Part shown: positions 1-7,896 of the stretch, in pieces | Position numbering within the stretch: the first letter of the stretch is position 1 | Layout: each line of letters begins with the position of its first letter | From: Bradyrhizobium sp. NP1 | GTDB taxonomy: Bacteria > Pseudomonadota > Alphaproteobacteria > Rhizobiales > Xanthobacteraceae | Assembly: GCF_030378205.1 (NCBI RefSeq) | Contig: NZ_CP127385.1 | Span: 7,294,001 to 7,358,000, forward strand | Direction: 5' to 3' | DNA: 64,000 nucleotides | Position numbers and translations under genes: made by a program | The notes under the pieces: generated by a model | The model's database searches: none | Told to the model about the DNA's origin: nothing | Seen by the model: the letters and a program-made list of their open reading frames with translations, nothing else

Positions 1-345
1 GCTGCCGCCGATGGTGCCGCGGTTGCGCACCGCGCGATAGGCGATACCGCGCGCGACCGCCGGCAGCGCACCGCGCGTGACGTCCGGCACGCGGCCGTCC
101 TCGATATCGGCATGGGTGACGCAGGCGCCGATCAGGATTTCGTCGGAGCGATCCTCGAATCGACGCACCTCCTCGATGGCCGTGATGTCGACGACGAGGT
201 CGGGTTGCACCAGCCGCAGATTGAGCATCGGTCCGAGCGACTGGTTGCCGGCCATGATCTTGGCCGATGCAGCCTCGCTTGCGATCAGTTTCAAGGCGCC
301 GACAACGTCGCTCGGGCGCATATATTCGAAATTGACGGGCTTCAC
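1..345 (-). CDS. Molybdenum hydroxylase FAD-binding (medium) subunit, partial
   Basis: N-terminal 115 codons of the flavin subunit of a xanthine dehydrogenase/CO dehydrogenase-type enzyme (CoxM/CutM family), which passes electrons from the molybdenum and [2Fe-2S] subunits to an acceptor. Seen: an AGNQSLGPMLNLR stretch near residue 35, matching the first FAD-binding motif of the family, and the second motif (RNRGTIGG) just before the window edge. The start is GTG at 345, in a GTGA overlap with the stop of the large subunit, which indicates translational coupling. The remainder, and probably the [2Fe-2S] subunit, lie outside the window. Family assignment is firm; the substrate is unknown. Confidence 0.9.
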   Translation of the reverse strand, partial: MKPVNFEYMRPSDVVGALKLIASEAASAKIMAGNQSLGPMLNLRLVQPDLVVDITAIEEVRRFEDRSDEILIGACVTHADIEDGRVPDVTRGALPAVARGIAYRAVRNRGTIGGS

Positions 346-2714
346 GCGCGCGCTCCCTCGGCAAGCCCCGCGCCCTGCTTGCGCTTCTCGGAAGCCGCAT
401 GCAGCGCCTCCAGCACGCGGCGCGGCGTCATCGGCGAACGCAGAAGCTCGGCACCGTAGGCCTTGAGCGCATCGTTGACCGCGTTGCCGATCGCGGCCGG
501 CGGCGCGATCGCCCCGCCCTCTCCCAGACCCTTCACGCCGAACTCAGTGTAGGGCGCAAGCGTCTCCATGTGGCCGACCTTCGGCGCCGGCACTTCGGTC
601 GGTCCCGGCAGCAGGTAGTCGGCAAAGGTCGAAGCCAGCGGCTGGCCGGAAGCGTCGTAATTCATTTCCTCATACAGCGCGGTGCCGATGCCTTGCGCAA
701 GGCCGCCATAGATCTGGCCGTCGACCACCATCGGGTTGATCAGCTTGCCGCCGTCCTCGACGATCACGTAGTCGAGCAGCTCGATATCGCCCATTTCGGG
801 ATCGACCGCGACGACCGCGATATGCGTGGCGTAGCTGAAGGTGCCGGAATCGCGCACCGGCTTGTAGCCGATCGTCACTTCGAGGCCGCGCGGATCGACC
901 GAGGGCGGCAGGTCCTGCGGCCGGCGGTACCAGGTGTAGGCGATCTCCTGCAACGTCACGCTGCCGGACGGACCGACCACCGCGCCGTTCTCCAGCCGCA
1001 CCTGATCGACATCGGTCTGCAGCAGATGCGCGCCGATGCCTTTCGCAAGCTTGGCGATCTCGCGCGAGGCGGTCGCCACCGCCCCGCCCGCCATGACGGC
1101 GCAGCGCGAGCCCCAGCTTCCGGTGGAATAGGGCGTGTATTCGGTGTCGCCATGCACCAGCTTGATCTTGGCGACGTCGATGCCGAGGATCTCGTGGGCG
1201 ACCTGCGGCAGCGTGGTCTCCATGCTCTGGCCGTGCGAATGCACGCCGACGCGCAGCTCGAGCCCGCCGTCCGGCGTCATGCGCGCGGTCGCCTGCTCGT
1301 GGCCGGGCACCATCGGAATGCCCCAGCCGGCATAGACGGAGGTGCCGTGCGCGCCCTGCTCGCAATAGACGGAAAGACCGACGCCGATCAGGCGGCCGTC
1401 CGGCTCGCCCTGCTTCTGCCGCGCGCGCAAGCCGGCCAGGTCGATCTTGGCGAGCGCCTGGCGCAGCGATTCCGGATAGTCGCCGCTGTCGAAGTGCTTC
1501 TTGGTGATGTTGTCGAACGGCATCTGCTCGGGCTGCACGAGGTTCTTCAAGCGAACCTCGTAGGGCTCGATGCCCGCCTCGCGCGCCACCGCGTCCAGCA
1601 TCAGCTCCAGCGCGTAGCACACGCCGGTGCGCGCCACGCCGCGATACGGCAGGATCGGACACTTGTTGGTCGCCACCGACCAGGTGCGGCAGCGATAGGA
1701 CGGGAAATCATACGGCCCCGGCAGGATGCTCGCGATCTGCGCCGCCTCGAGGCAGGCCGAGAACGGGTAGGACGAATAGGCGCCGGAATCGACCGTCGCC
1801 TCGCAGTCGACGCCGCGCAGTCTGCCGTCGCGGTCGGCGTAGACCGTGATGATGTAGTGATGCTCGCGGCAATTCGCGGCTGCCGTCAGGTGCTCGCGGC
1901 GATCCTCGATCCAGCGCACCGGATGGCCGCAGCGCATCGCAAGCCAGCCCAGGCAAACGTCCTCCGGCAGCACGATGCCCTTGTAGCCGAAGCCGCCGCC
2001 GACATCCGGCGAGACGATGCGGATCTGGATCTGCTCGAGCCCCAGGCACTCGGCGAGCCCGTTGCGCACGATGTGCGGCTGCTGGTTGCCGGTGTACAGC
2101 ACGAGCTGGTCCATGCGCTTGTGCCAGACCGCGACCGTGCCGCGGCCTTCCATCGGCGCCATGGCCTGGCGCGCGGTGGAGATTTCCCGCGTGATCTTGA
2201 TGGGGGCGTCGAAGGCCGCCTCCATGTTCACATTGACGAAGGTTTCCAGGAAGATGTTGTCGCCCCAGTGCTCGTGCACCAGCGCGGCGCCCTTCTGCTT
2301 CGCCTGGAGCATGTCATGGATGGCGGGCAGTTCCTCGAACTCCACCTCGACGGCGGCGGCAATGTCTTCCGCCTCGGCCCGCGTATCGGCGACGCACATC
2401 GCGATCAGCTCGCCGACCTGCCGCACCTTTTCATGCGCCAGGATCGGCTGATCGGAGCGCTTGAAGCCCGGCAGCCCCGAATAGGCGCGGATCGGCTGGG
2501 TGCTGTCGGCGATATCGGCCGCGGTGAAGACGCTGCCGCGGTAGCGCTCGGGAACCCGGATCGCCTTGATGCGGGCGTGCGCCAAGGGGCTGCGGACGAA
2601 GGCGACGTCGCGCGTCCCCGGCAGTCGGATGTCGCCGACATACTCGCCACGGCCGCGCAGGAAGCGATCGTCTTCCTTGCGGAGAACCGAGGCACCGATT
2701 CCTTGAGCGGCCAT
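342..2714 (-). CDS. Molybdenum hydroxylase large subunit (xanthine dehydrogenase/CoxL family)
   Basis: Catalytic molybdopterin-binding subunit, 790 aa, full family length. Seen: N-terminal a/b-hammerhead region, PDVGGGFG near residue 236 (Mo-cofactor binding), a PYRGVAR loop near 356 that resembles the form II AYRGAGR signature rather than the AYxCSFR loop of true CO dehydrogenase, and a C-terminal GVKGLGEGG whose Glu corresponds to the catalytic base of xanthine oxidase. It should therefore hydroxylate an N-heterocycle, aldehyde or similar compound, not CO. It overlaps the downstream FAD subunit (GTGA) and follows the M20 gene by 96 bp on the same strand. Substrate is not readable from sequence. 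Confidence 0.9.
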   Translation of the reverse strand: MAAQGIGASVLRKEDDRFLRGRGEYVGDIRLPGTRDVAFVRSPLAHARIKAIRVPERYRGSVFTAADIADSTQPIRAYSGLPGFKRSDQPILAHEKVRQVGELIAMCVADTRAEAEDIAAAVEVEFEELPAIHDMLQAKQKGAALVHEHWGDNIFLETFVNVNMEAAFDAPIKITREISTARQAMAPMEGRGTVAVWHKRMDQLVLYTGNQQPHIVRNGLAECLGLEQIQIRIVSPDVGGGFGYKGIVLPEDVCLGWLAMRCGHPVRWIEDRREHLTAAANCREHHYIITVYADRDGRLRGVDCEATVDSGAYSSYPFSACLEAAQIASILPGPYDFPSYRCRTWSVATNKCPILPYRGVARTGVCYALELMLDAVAREAGIEPYEVRLKNLVQPEQMPFDNITKKHFDSGDYPESLRQALAKIDLAGLRARQKQGEPDGRLIGVGLSVYCEQGAHGTSVYAGWGIPMVPGHEQATARMTPDGGLELRVGVHSHGQSMETTLPQVAHEILGIDVAKIKLVHGDTEYTPYSTGSWGSRCAVMAGGAVATASREIAKLAKGIGAHLLQTDVDQVRLENGAVVGPSGSVTLQEIAYTWYRRPQDLPPSVDPRGLEVTIGYKPVRDSGTFSYATHIAVVAVDPEMGDIELLDYVIVEDGGKLINPMVVDGQIYGGLAQGIGTALYEEMNYDASGQPLASTFADYLLPGPTEVPAPKVGHMETLAPYTEFGVKGLGEGGAIAPPAAIGNAVNDALKAYGAELLRSPMTPRRVLEALHAASEKRKQGAGLAEGARA

Positions 2715-2810
2715 GACGCTTTATTCCTTGCAGAACCGGCGCCGTTCACCTCAAAGCGCGGGAGCGTTTCGTCCCGCAATGGCAGCGAACGGCGCGCGGA
2801 GACTTTCTTT

Positions 2811-4085
2811 TTAGGCCCGCGGCGTGTTGCACCAGTCGTAGATGCTCAGCGCCATCACCTTGATCGCCGTCAGATAGTCGTCGATCGAGACGTATTCGTC
2901 GTTGGCATGCATGACGGCGGTCGAGCCAGGCCCGAAGATCACGGTCGGGGTCGCAGCATACTTGTTCAGGAAGCGCGTATCGGCGGCGCCCTGGCGGCCC
3001 GAGATGGTCGGCTTCTTGCCGGTGATCTCGGTATAGACGTTGCACACGGTTTCCACGATCGGATGCTTGACCGGGATTTCCGAGGCTTCCGCGTCGTAGC
3101 CGACGAACTTCACCACCGGCGGATGATCCTTCATCCACGGGTCCTTGGCCGCGACCTCGGCGATCTTCTTCACAAGGCTCTGCTTGACGCCCTCGTGATC
3201 CTCGCTCGGCACGGTGCCGATCGAACCCTTCAGCACCGCGCTGGCAGGGAAGGCGCTCGGATAGTTGCCAGCCTGGAAGCTGCCGATGATGCAGGGCAGC
3301 GAGTCGATCGCGCTCGGATAGAGGTGATGCTTCACGGTCGCGACGCGCTCGTCCTCCAGCTCCTGCACCGCCTTGACGATCTTGTTGCCGAGATCGATCG
3401 CGCTGATGCCGAGGTAGCGCTGCTGGATGCCGGCCGGCTTGCCCTCGACGTCGATCTGGAACCAGATGCGGCCGATGCAGGCCGGCTGGACAAAGAGGTC
3501 GGAGGTCTCGCCCGAGATGCCGGCGTCGGCCTTGTAGCCGCGAGCCACGGTATCGAGCGTGCCGTGTCCGCTGACTTCCTCGTCGATGACGATGTTGATC
3601 ATCACATCGCCCTTCGGGGTCAGGCCGAGCTCCTTCAGATACTGCACCGCCAGCACGTGGCTGGCGACGCCGCTCTTCATGTCGCAGGAGCCGCGGCCAT
3701 AGATGCGGCCGTTCTCGATCTTGGCGGACCAGGGATTGTCGCTCCAGCCCTCGCCGTTGCCGACCGGGATGACGTCGGTATGGCCGTTGAGCAGCAGCGA
3801 GCGGCCGCCGCCGGTGCCCTTCAGCGTCGCGACGATGTTCGGACGGTTCTCGTAGCCGCGGTCAACCGGCCGGTAGCCGGGATGCTTCTTCAGCTCTTCC
3901 CAGTTGGTCTCCCACATGTCGACCTCAAGCCCGATCTTCTTCAGGTAGGCGTGCATGTGCTTCTGGATCGCGGCTTCGTCGCCGGTCACGCTCGGGATCG
4001 CCACCATGTCCTGCAGGAACTTGATGGCGTGGTCGCGCGAGGCGTCGACCTTGTCGAGGATCTTCTTGCGTACGGGATCGGTCAT
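2811..4085 (-). CDS. M20 family metallo-hydrolase (ArgE/DapE-like)
   Basis: 424-aa zinc-dependent amidohydrolase/peptidase of the M20 family, which cleaves N-acyl or peptide bonds. Seen: NGHTDVIPVG near residue 98 (first metal ligand), GRGSCDMKSG near 131 (bridging Asp), an EE pair in DEEVSGHGT near 169 (general base), and a C-terminal HANDEYV containing the last metal His. It is not DapE itself: a genuine dapE lies at 47685 and this protein is longer and more divergent. It sits in a minus-strand run with a CoA-transferase, an LLM oxidoreductase and a molybdenum hydroxylase, so a role in hydrolysing an amide-type catabolic intermediate is likely but unproven. Confidence 0.85.
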   Translation of the reverse strand: MTDPVRKKILDKVDASRDHAIKFLQDMVAIPSVTGDEAAIQKHMHAYLKKIGLEVDMWETNWEELKKHPGYRPVDRGYENRPNIVATLKGTGGGRSLLLNGHTDVIPVGNGEGWSDNPWSAKIENGRIYGRGSCDMKSGVASHVLAVQYLKELGLTPKGDVMINIVIDEEVSGHGTLDTVARGYKADAGISGETSDLFVQPACIGRIWFQIDVEGKPAGIQQRYLGISAIDLGNKIVKAVQELEDERVATVKHHLYPSAIDSLPCIIGSFQAGNYPSAFPASAVLKGSIGTVPSEDHEGVKQSLVKKIAEVAAKDPWMKDHPPVVKFVGYDAEASEIPVKHPIVETVCNVYTEITGKKPTISGRQGAADTRFLNKYAATPTVIFGPGSTAVMHANDEYVSIDDYLTAIKVMALSIYDWCNTPRA

Positions 4086-4131
4086 TTTTTACCTCTGATC
4101 TTGCGTCTGTTCGCCAGGCGTCCCTTGCTTA

Positions 4132-5085
4132 TCAGGAAGCCTTCAGCCGCGGAATGATCTCGCGCGCAATGATCTCGACCTGCTCCTTCTGGTACTTGTA
4201 GGGCACGAAGATGATCTTCTGCACGCCCAGCGCGAGATGCTCCTTGAGCTGGGCGACGCACTCGTCGACCGAACCCATGATCGCGCTCTCGCGGCTGCAA
4301 TCGCTGTGCGCCGGGAAGTCCCATTCCTTGTTCAGCCAGTCCAGCATGTCGGCCTCGACCGCCTGGCGCGACTTGCCGACCATGATCGGCAGCTGCGAGG
4401 CGTTGAGCACCTTGGACGGATCCTTGCCGGCCTCCTTGGCGAAGGAGAGGATCTTGTCCCAGGACTTCTTGAAGTCGGCAGGGCGGTAGAAGTAGGTCAG
4501 CCAGCCGTCGCCGCTCACCGCGGCGCGCTTCAGCACGGCGTCGACATAGCCGCCGATCAAAAGCGGAATCTGCTTCTGCGCCGGCTTCGGATACATCACC
4601 GCCTTGGAGAGGTTGTAGTGCGGATACTCGCCGCTGACGGAGGCCTCGCTCCAGAGCCGGCGCATGACCTCAAGACTCTCGTCCATGATCTTGCCGCGCT
4701 TCTCGAAGGGAATGCCGAGCGCGTCGAACTCGCGCTTGTACCAGCCCGAAGCCATGCCCATCACGAGACGGCCTTCGGAAAGCTGGTCCATGCTGGAAAG
4801 CTGCTTGGCGAGCGCGACGGCGTTGCGCAGCGGCAGCACCAGGATGCCGGTGCCCATCTTGATGCGCTTGGTGCGCGCCGCGATCGCGGTCAGCGTGGTG
4901 AGCGAATCGATGATCGGGAAGTTCGGCTCGACGCCGAGCAGCATGTGGTCCCAGACCCAGACCGAGTCATAGCCGAGCTCCTCGACGCGGACGCCGTAGT
5001 CCACGAGCGCGCGAGCATTCGGCATTTCCGGATAGGCGGTGAAGTTGCGCGCCGCAACGCCAAACGTCTTGGTGAGTTCCGTCAT
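4132..5085 (-). CDS. LLM class flavin-dependent oxidoreductase
   Basis: 317-aa luciferase-like monooxygenase family protein with a TIM barrel that binds FMN or F420. Seen: an opening barrel strand with YDSVWVWDH near residue 39, the conserved AARTKRIKMGTGI near 69, SEGRLVMGMASGW near 103, and a C-terminal half with the LLIGG strand. The family includes two-component monooxygenases and F420-dependent reductases; which of these applies cannot be decided. It starts 24 bp after the CoA-transferase beta subunit and precedes the M20 hydrolase by 46 bp, so all are probably co-transcribed in one catabolic operon. Confidence 0.85.
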   Translation of the reverse strand: MTELTKTFGVAARNFTAYPEMPNARALVDYGVRVEELGYDSVWVWDHMLLGVEPNFPIIDSLTTLTAIAARTKRIKMGTGILVLPLRNAVALAKQLSSMDQLSEGRLVMGMASGWYKREFDALGIPFEKRGKIMDESLEVMRRLWSEASVSGEYPHYNLSKAVMYPKPAQKQIPLLIGGYVDAVLKRAAVSGDGWLTYFYRPADFKKSWDKILSFAKEAGKDPSKVLNASQLPIMVGKSRQAVEADMLDWLNKEWDFPAHSDCSRESAIMGSVDECVAQLKEHLALGVQKIIFVPYKYQKEQVEIIAREIIPRLKAS

Positions 5086-5109
5086 CAGTGATCTCCAACC
5101 GGATAGTAC

Positions 5110-5880
5110 TTAAGCTGTGAACAGTCGCTCGGGATCGAGCTTTCGCAGGGCCGCCAGTTCATGGTCGGTCGGCGGGGCCGTCATCTCGATCTTCTCGTCG
5201 AAGTCGAGCCTGAAGCCGGTATTGTCCTGCACTTCCTCGCGGGTAGTGCCGGGATTGAGCGCCAGCACCTTCATCCGCCTCGTCCTGTCGTCGAATCCGA
5301 ACACCGCAAGCTCCGTGATCACACGGAACATGCCGCCGCTCGGCAGGCCGGAATCGCGGCGGCTGGTGCCGCCGCGGATGAAGCCGGGGCTGGTGATGAA
5401 GTCGACGTTTTCGACGAAGCGGCGCTTCTCGTGCTTCATCGCCACGATCATGTTGGTGAGGCTCGAGATGTCGTTGCCGCCACCGGTGCCCGGCAGCCGC
5501 GTCTTCGGCTTGGCCGGATCGCCGATGAAGGAGGAGTTCAGATTGCCGAACTGGTCGATCTGGGCGCCGCCCATGAAGCCGACATCGACATAGCCGCGCT
5601 GCAGCAGCAGCAGCACGTCGGCGCTGCCGAGCACCATGTTCGCGCGCTTGGTGCAGCGCTGGTCGTTGGTCGAGGGCGGCAGCTTGCCGGGCTCGACGAA
5701 GGCGCCGATCACGCCGCCCTCGAACAGGATGGTCAGCGCCGGGCAGCGCGTCGCCTGCGCGAGCGTCGCAGCCAGCAGCGGCACGCCGATGCCGGCGAAC
5801 ACCACCTGCCCGTCCTGCAACTGGCGCGCGGAGAGAATCGCAAGAATCTCGTTCGCCGAATAGCGCCGCGCCTCAGTCAT
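5110..5880 (-). CDS. CoA-transferase family I subunit B (IpdB/GctB-like)
   Basis: Beta subunit of a heteromeric acyl-CoA transferase or hydrolase, 256 aa from the chosen start. Seen: conserved IGVPLLAATLAQ and LFEGGVIGAF segments; the Glu in FEGG lies where glutaconate CoA-transferase carries its catalytic Glu. ATG at 5880 overlaps the end of the alpha subunit by 8 bp, typical of subunit pairs; an in-frame ATG at 5913 would add 11 poorly conserved residues. With the alpha subunit it would activate an acid by CoA transfer or, like IpdAB, act on a cyclic CoA ester. The LLM and molybdenum enzymes downstream fit degradation of a ring compound, but this is inference. Confidence 0.85.
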   Translation of the reverse strand: MTEARRYSANEILAILSARQLQDGQVVFAGIGVPLLAATLAQATRCPALTILFEGGVIGAFVEPGKLPPSTNDQRCTKRANMVLGSADVLLLLQRGYVDVGFMGGAQIDQFGNLNSSFIGDPAKPKTRLPGTGGGNDISSLTNMIVAMKHEKRRFVENVDFITSPGFIRGGTSRRDSGLPSGGMFRVITELAVFGFDDRTRRMKVLALNPGTTREEVQDNTGFRLDFDEKIEMTAPPTDHELAALRKLDPERLFTA

Positions 5881-6793
5881 TGTAGATGCTCCTGCCCTTG
5901 CGGCTTGCTTCAAGGATTTCGTCCATGCCGATCAGCGCGAGATAGTCGTTCCAGGATTTCGGCGCGTAGAAATAGCGGTCGAGATAGTCCTTCATGCCCT
6001 TGACCGGGTCGGAATTGACCTGCGCGACATAGGCCTCCATGTGCTGCATCATCGGCTCGTAGAGGCCGTAGCACTCGTGCGGCGCCGAGCCGTAGGGCAC
6101 CTCGACGACCGCGTCGACGCAGAAGAAGGGGATCTTGGTCTGGTCCGGTTCGCGCCGGATCTGGTCGTTGGAGACGATGCGCTCGGTGGTCAGGATGACG
6201 CGGTTGGCGGCGAGCGCGAGATCAATGTCCATGAACTGCAGGCCGTCCATCTGCGCGTTGCCGTAAGGATCGCAGCGTTGCACATGGATCAGCGCGACGT
6301 CGGGATTGAGCGCCGGCACGAGCAGAAGCTTCTCGCCCGTGAACGGGCAGTCGATCTGCTTGGCCTCTGGGCGCTGGTGCATCACGTCGGAACCCAGCAT
6401 GGCGCGGGTCGGCAGGAACGGCACGCCCATGCCGCCGGCACGGAAGCGCATGCCCATCGCCATGTGGCTCCATTCCTCGAAGCGCTTGTTGCCGCTCTCG
6501 ACGTGGTGGCGCATTACCTTCGACAGGCCCCACAGGATGCCCTGCGCGAACCAGCTTGTCATGACGCTGTCGGCGATATCGGAGCCGAACACCAGATCGC
6601 CGTCGGTGGAGACGATGCAGCGCGAGATCGAGAGATGCTTGCGGCGCTCCCGGATCAGTTCCCAGATCATCGCCATGGGCGTGCGCGACATGGTGGAGCC
6701 GCCGACGCCGACCTTCATCCCGTCCTGGACGAAGCTTGCCGCCTCCTCGAGCGAGACGACCTTTTCCCGCAAGGAGCGGTCGCGCTGCGCCAT
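5873..6793 (-). CDS. CoA-transferase family I subunit A (IpdA/GctA-like)
   Basis: Alpha subunit of the same CoA-transferase, about 306 aa from ATG 6793, which is preceded by an AGGG Shine-Dalgarno-like motif. A farther ATG at 6880 would add 29 residues, but has no ribosome-binding site and reads less like the family. Seen: SLEEAASFVQDGMKVGVGG (the opening strand of family I CoA-transferases), SRTPMAMIWELIRE, and ALNPDVALIHVQRCDPYGNAQ, the conserved central block. First gene of the minus-strand unit; the spacer to divergent ybaK carries an inverted repeat that may be an operator. Confidence 0.85.
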   Translation of the reverse strand: MAQRDRSLREKVVSLEEAASFVQDGMKVGVGGSTMSRTPMAMIWELIRERRKHLSISRCIVSTDGDLVFGSDIADSVMTSWFAQGILWGLSKVMRHHVESGNKRFEEWSHMAMGMRFRAGGMGVPFLPTRAMLGSDVMHQRPEAKQIDCPFTGEKLLLVPALNPDVALIHVQRCDPYGNAQMDGLQFMDIDLALAANRVILTTERIVSNDQIRREPDQTKIPFFCVDAVVEVPYGSAPHECYGLYEPMMQHMEAYVAQVNSDPVKGMKDYLDRYFYAPKSWNDYLALIGMDEILEASRKGRSIYND

Positions 6794-6944
6794 GCTATCC
6801 CTGAGCCGGGCATACGGCTCGACCAGAACGTCCGCCAAAATTTCCTCCGTAACGCGAGTTCGACCAATACGAACGTGCATGACGCCGCATTCGCGGGACC
6901 CGGAACGGCCCAGCCGCCCCGATCCGCAGAATTGAGGCTATCAT

Positions 6945-6965
6945 ACTAATGTTAGGATTATTAGT
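6945..6965. promoter_or_regulatory. Inverted repeat in the CoA-transferase/ybaK divergent spacer
   Basis: ACTAAT and ATTAGT separated by 9 bp form a perfect 6-bp inverted repeat in an AT-rich patch that stands out from the GC-rich surroundings. Its place between divergent genes fits an operator for the catabolic operon, but no regulator gene lies beside it in the window. Confidence 0.35.
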
Positions 6966-7074
6966 CTAGGGCTAATTTCCGGTCGGGTTTTAGTGCCGGC
7001 GGCGGACATTATTATAATTATATCTCGCCCGCGGGAGATCATATCCCGCACGCCGGCCCTGGGAACAAGATGCA

Positions 7075-7548
7075 ATGTCGAAGGTCACGCGCGCAACCCG
7101 CATGCTGGAGCAGGCGGGCGTCGCCTTCTCGGTCCACGCCTACGACTACGATCCGGACGCCGAGCGGATCGGCCTGCAGGCCGCGGAAGCCCTCGGCGAG
7201 CCGGCGGCGCGTGTGCTCAAGACGCTGATGGCGCTGGTCGATGGCAAGCCGGCCTGCGTCATCGTGCCGTCCGACCGCGAGGTTTCCATGAAGAAGCTCG
7301 CGGCTGCATTCGGTGGCAAATCGGCGCAGATGATGAAGGTGCCCGACGCAGAGCGACTGTCAGGCTACAAGGTGGGCGGCATCAGCCCGTTCGGCCAGGC
7401 GCGCCCGATCCGGACTGCGATCGAGGAACAGGCGATGGCGCAGGATTTCGTCTTTATCAACGGCGGCCAGCGCGGGCTGCAGGTGAGGCTGCGCCCGCGC
7501 GATGCCGCACAAGTGCTGAAGGCGATCGTGGCAGCGCTTGCGGCGTAA
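7075..7548 (+). CDS. ybaK: YbaK/EbsC-family aminoacyl-tRNA deacylase
   Basis: 157-aa protein of the YbaK/ProX deacylase fold, which hydrolyses mischarged tRNA such as Cys-tRNA(Pro). Seen: MSKVTRATRMLEQAGVAF at the N-terminus, DPDAERIGLQAAEALG, RVLKTLMALVDGK with the conserved Lys of the active site, and KVGGISPFG near residue 100, the family's glycine-rich loop. Length matches YbaK. It is a single gene divergent from the catabolic operon and convergent with the NIPSNAP gene. A GCGGGA-N7-TCCCGC hairpin lies at 7031-7049, just upstream of the start. Confidence 0.9.
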   Translation: MSKVTRATRMLEQAGVAFSVHAYDYDPDAERIGLQAAEALGEPAARVLKTLMALVDGKPACVIVPSDREVSMKKLAAAFGGKSAQMMKVPDAERLSGYKVGGISPFGQARPIRTAIEEQAMAQDFVFINGGQRGLQVRLRPRDAAQVLKAIVAALAA

Positions 7549-7567
7549 GCCGCAGACGGCCCTCGCT

Positions 7568-7882
7568 TCAGCTAAAAAACGGCGCGTTGACCATCAGGCT
7601 GGTCTGCTGCGAAATGATGTAGGCGGCCTCGTTCGCCTTCTCGAGGTAGAGCTGCCAGGCCGGATCGGCGTTGAGTGCCGCGCGGCGGCGGACGCGGTCG
7701 TCCGCGTCCTTGTACTGCCAGATATGGACATAGGAATTGACGTTGCCGGTCTCGGTGACCAGGAACGCCAGGGGATCGCCGAGGTGCTTGCGCTGCACCT
7801 CCCAGCCATATTGCTCATAGAGCGCGAGCTGCTTCCTGATCGTGCCGAAGCGACAGCAATAATAGCGATGGTCGTAGAGCAT
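7568..7882 (-). CDS. NIPSNAP family protein
   Basis: 104-aa ferredoxin-like alpha/beta-barrel protein of the NIPSNAP family. Seen: an opening beta strand MLYDHRYY, a central VNSYVHIWQYKDADDR (the conserved Trp/Tyr strand), and the tail DPAWQLYLEKANE. ATG 7882 has a strong purine-rich ribosome-binding site; a much longer reading frame extends upstream, but only overlaps the amidohydrolase in another frame. It ends a minus-strand group with an ABC importer, a 2-hydroxyacid dehydrogenase and an amidohydrolase. NIPSNAP proteins often accompany catabolic genes, but their biochemical role is mostly unknown. Confidence 0.8.
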   Translation of the reverse strand: MLYDHRYYCCRFGTIRKQLALYEQYGWEVQRKHLGDPLAFLVTETGNVNSYVHIWQYKDADDRVRRRAALNADPAWQLYLEKANEAAYIISQQTSLMVNAPFFS

Positions 7883-7896
7883 ACCCACTCTCCCCA

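Noticed and set aside
342..2714. CO dehydrogenase (CoxL) assignment
   Set aside because: The active-site loop reads PYRGVAR, like the form II AYRGAGR, and not the AYxCSFR motif of true CO dehydrogenase.
399..4157. 1252-codon plus-strand open frame
   Set aside because: It lies opposite the molybdenum hydroxylase and M20 genes, has no family features, and is rich in Arg/Ala/His/Asp as antisense frames of GC-rich genes are.
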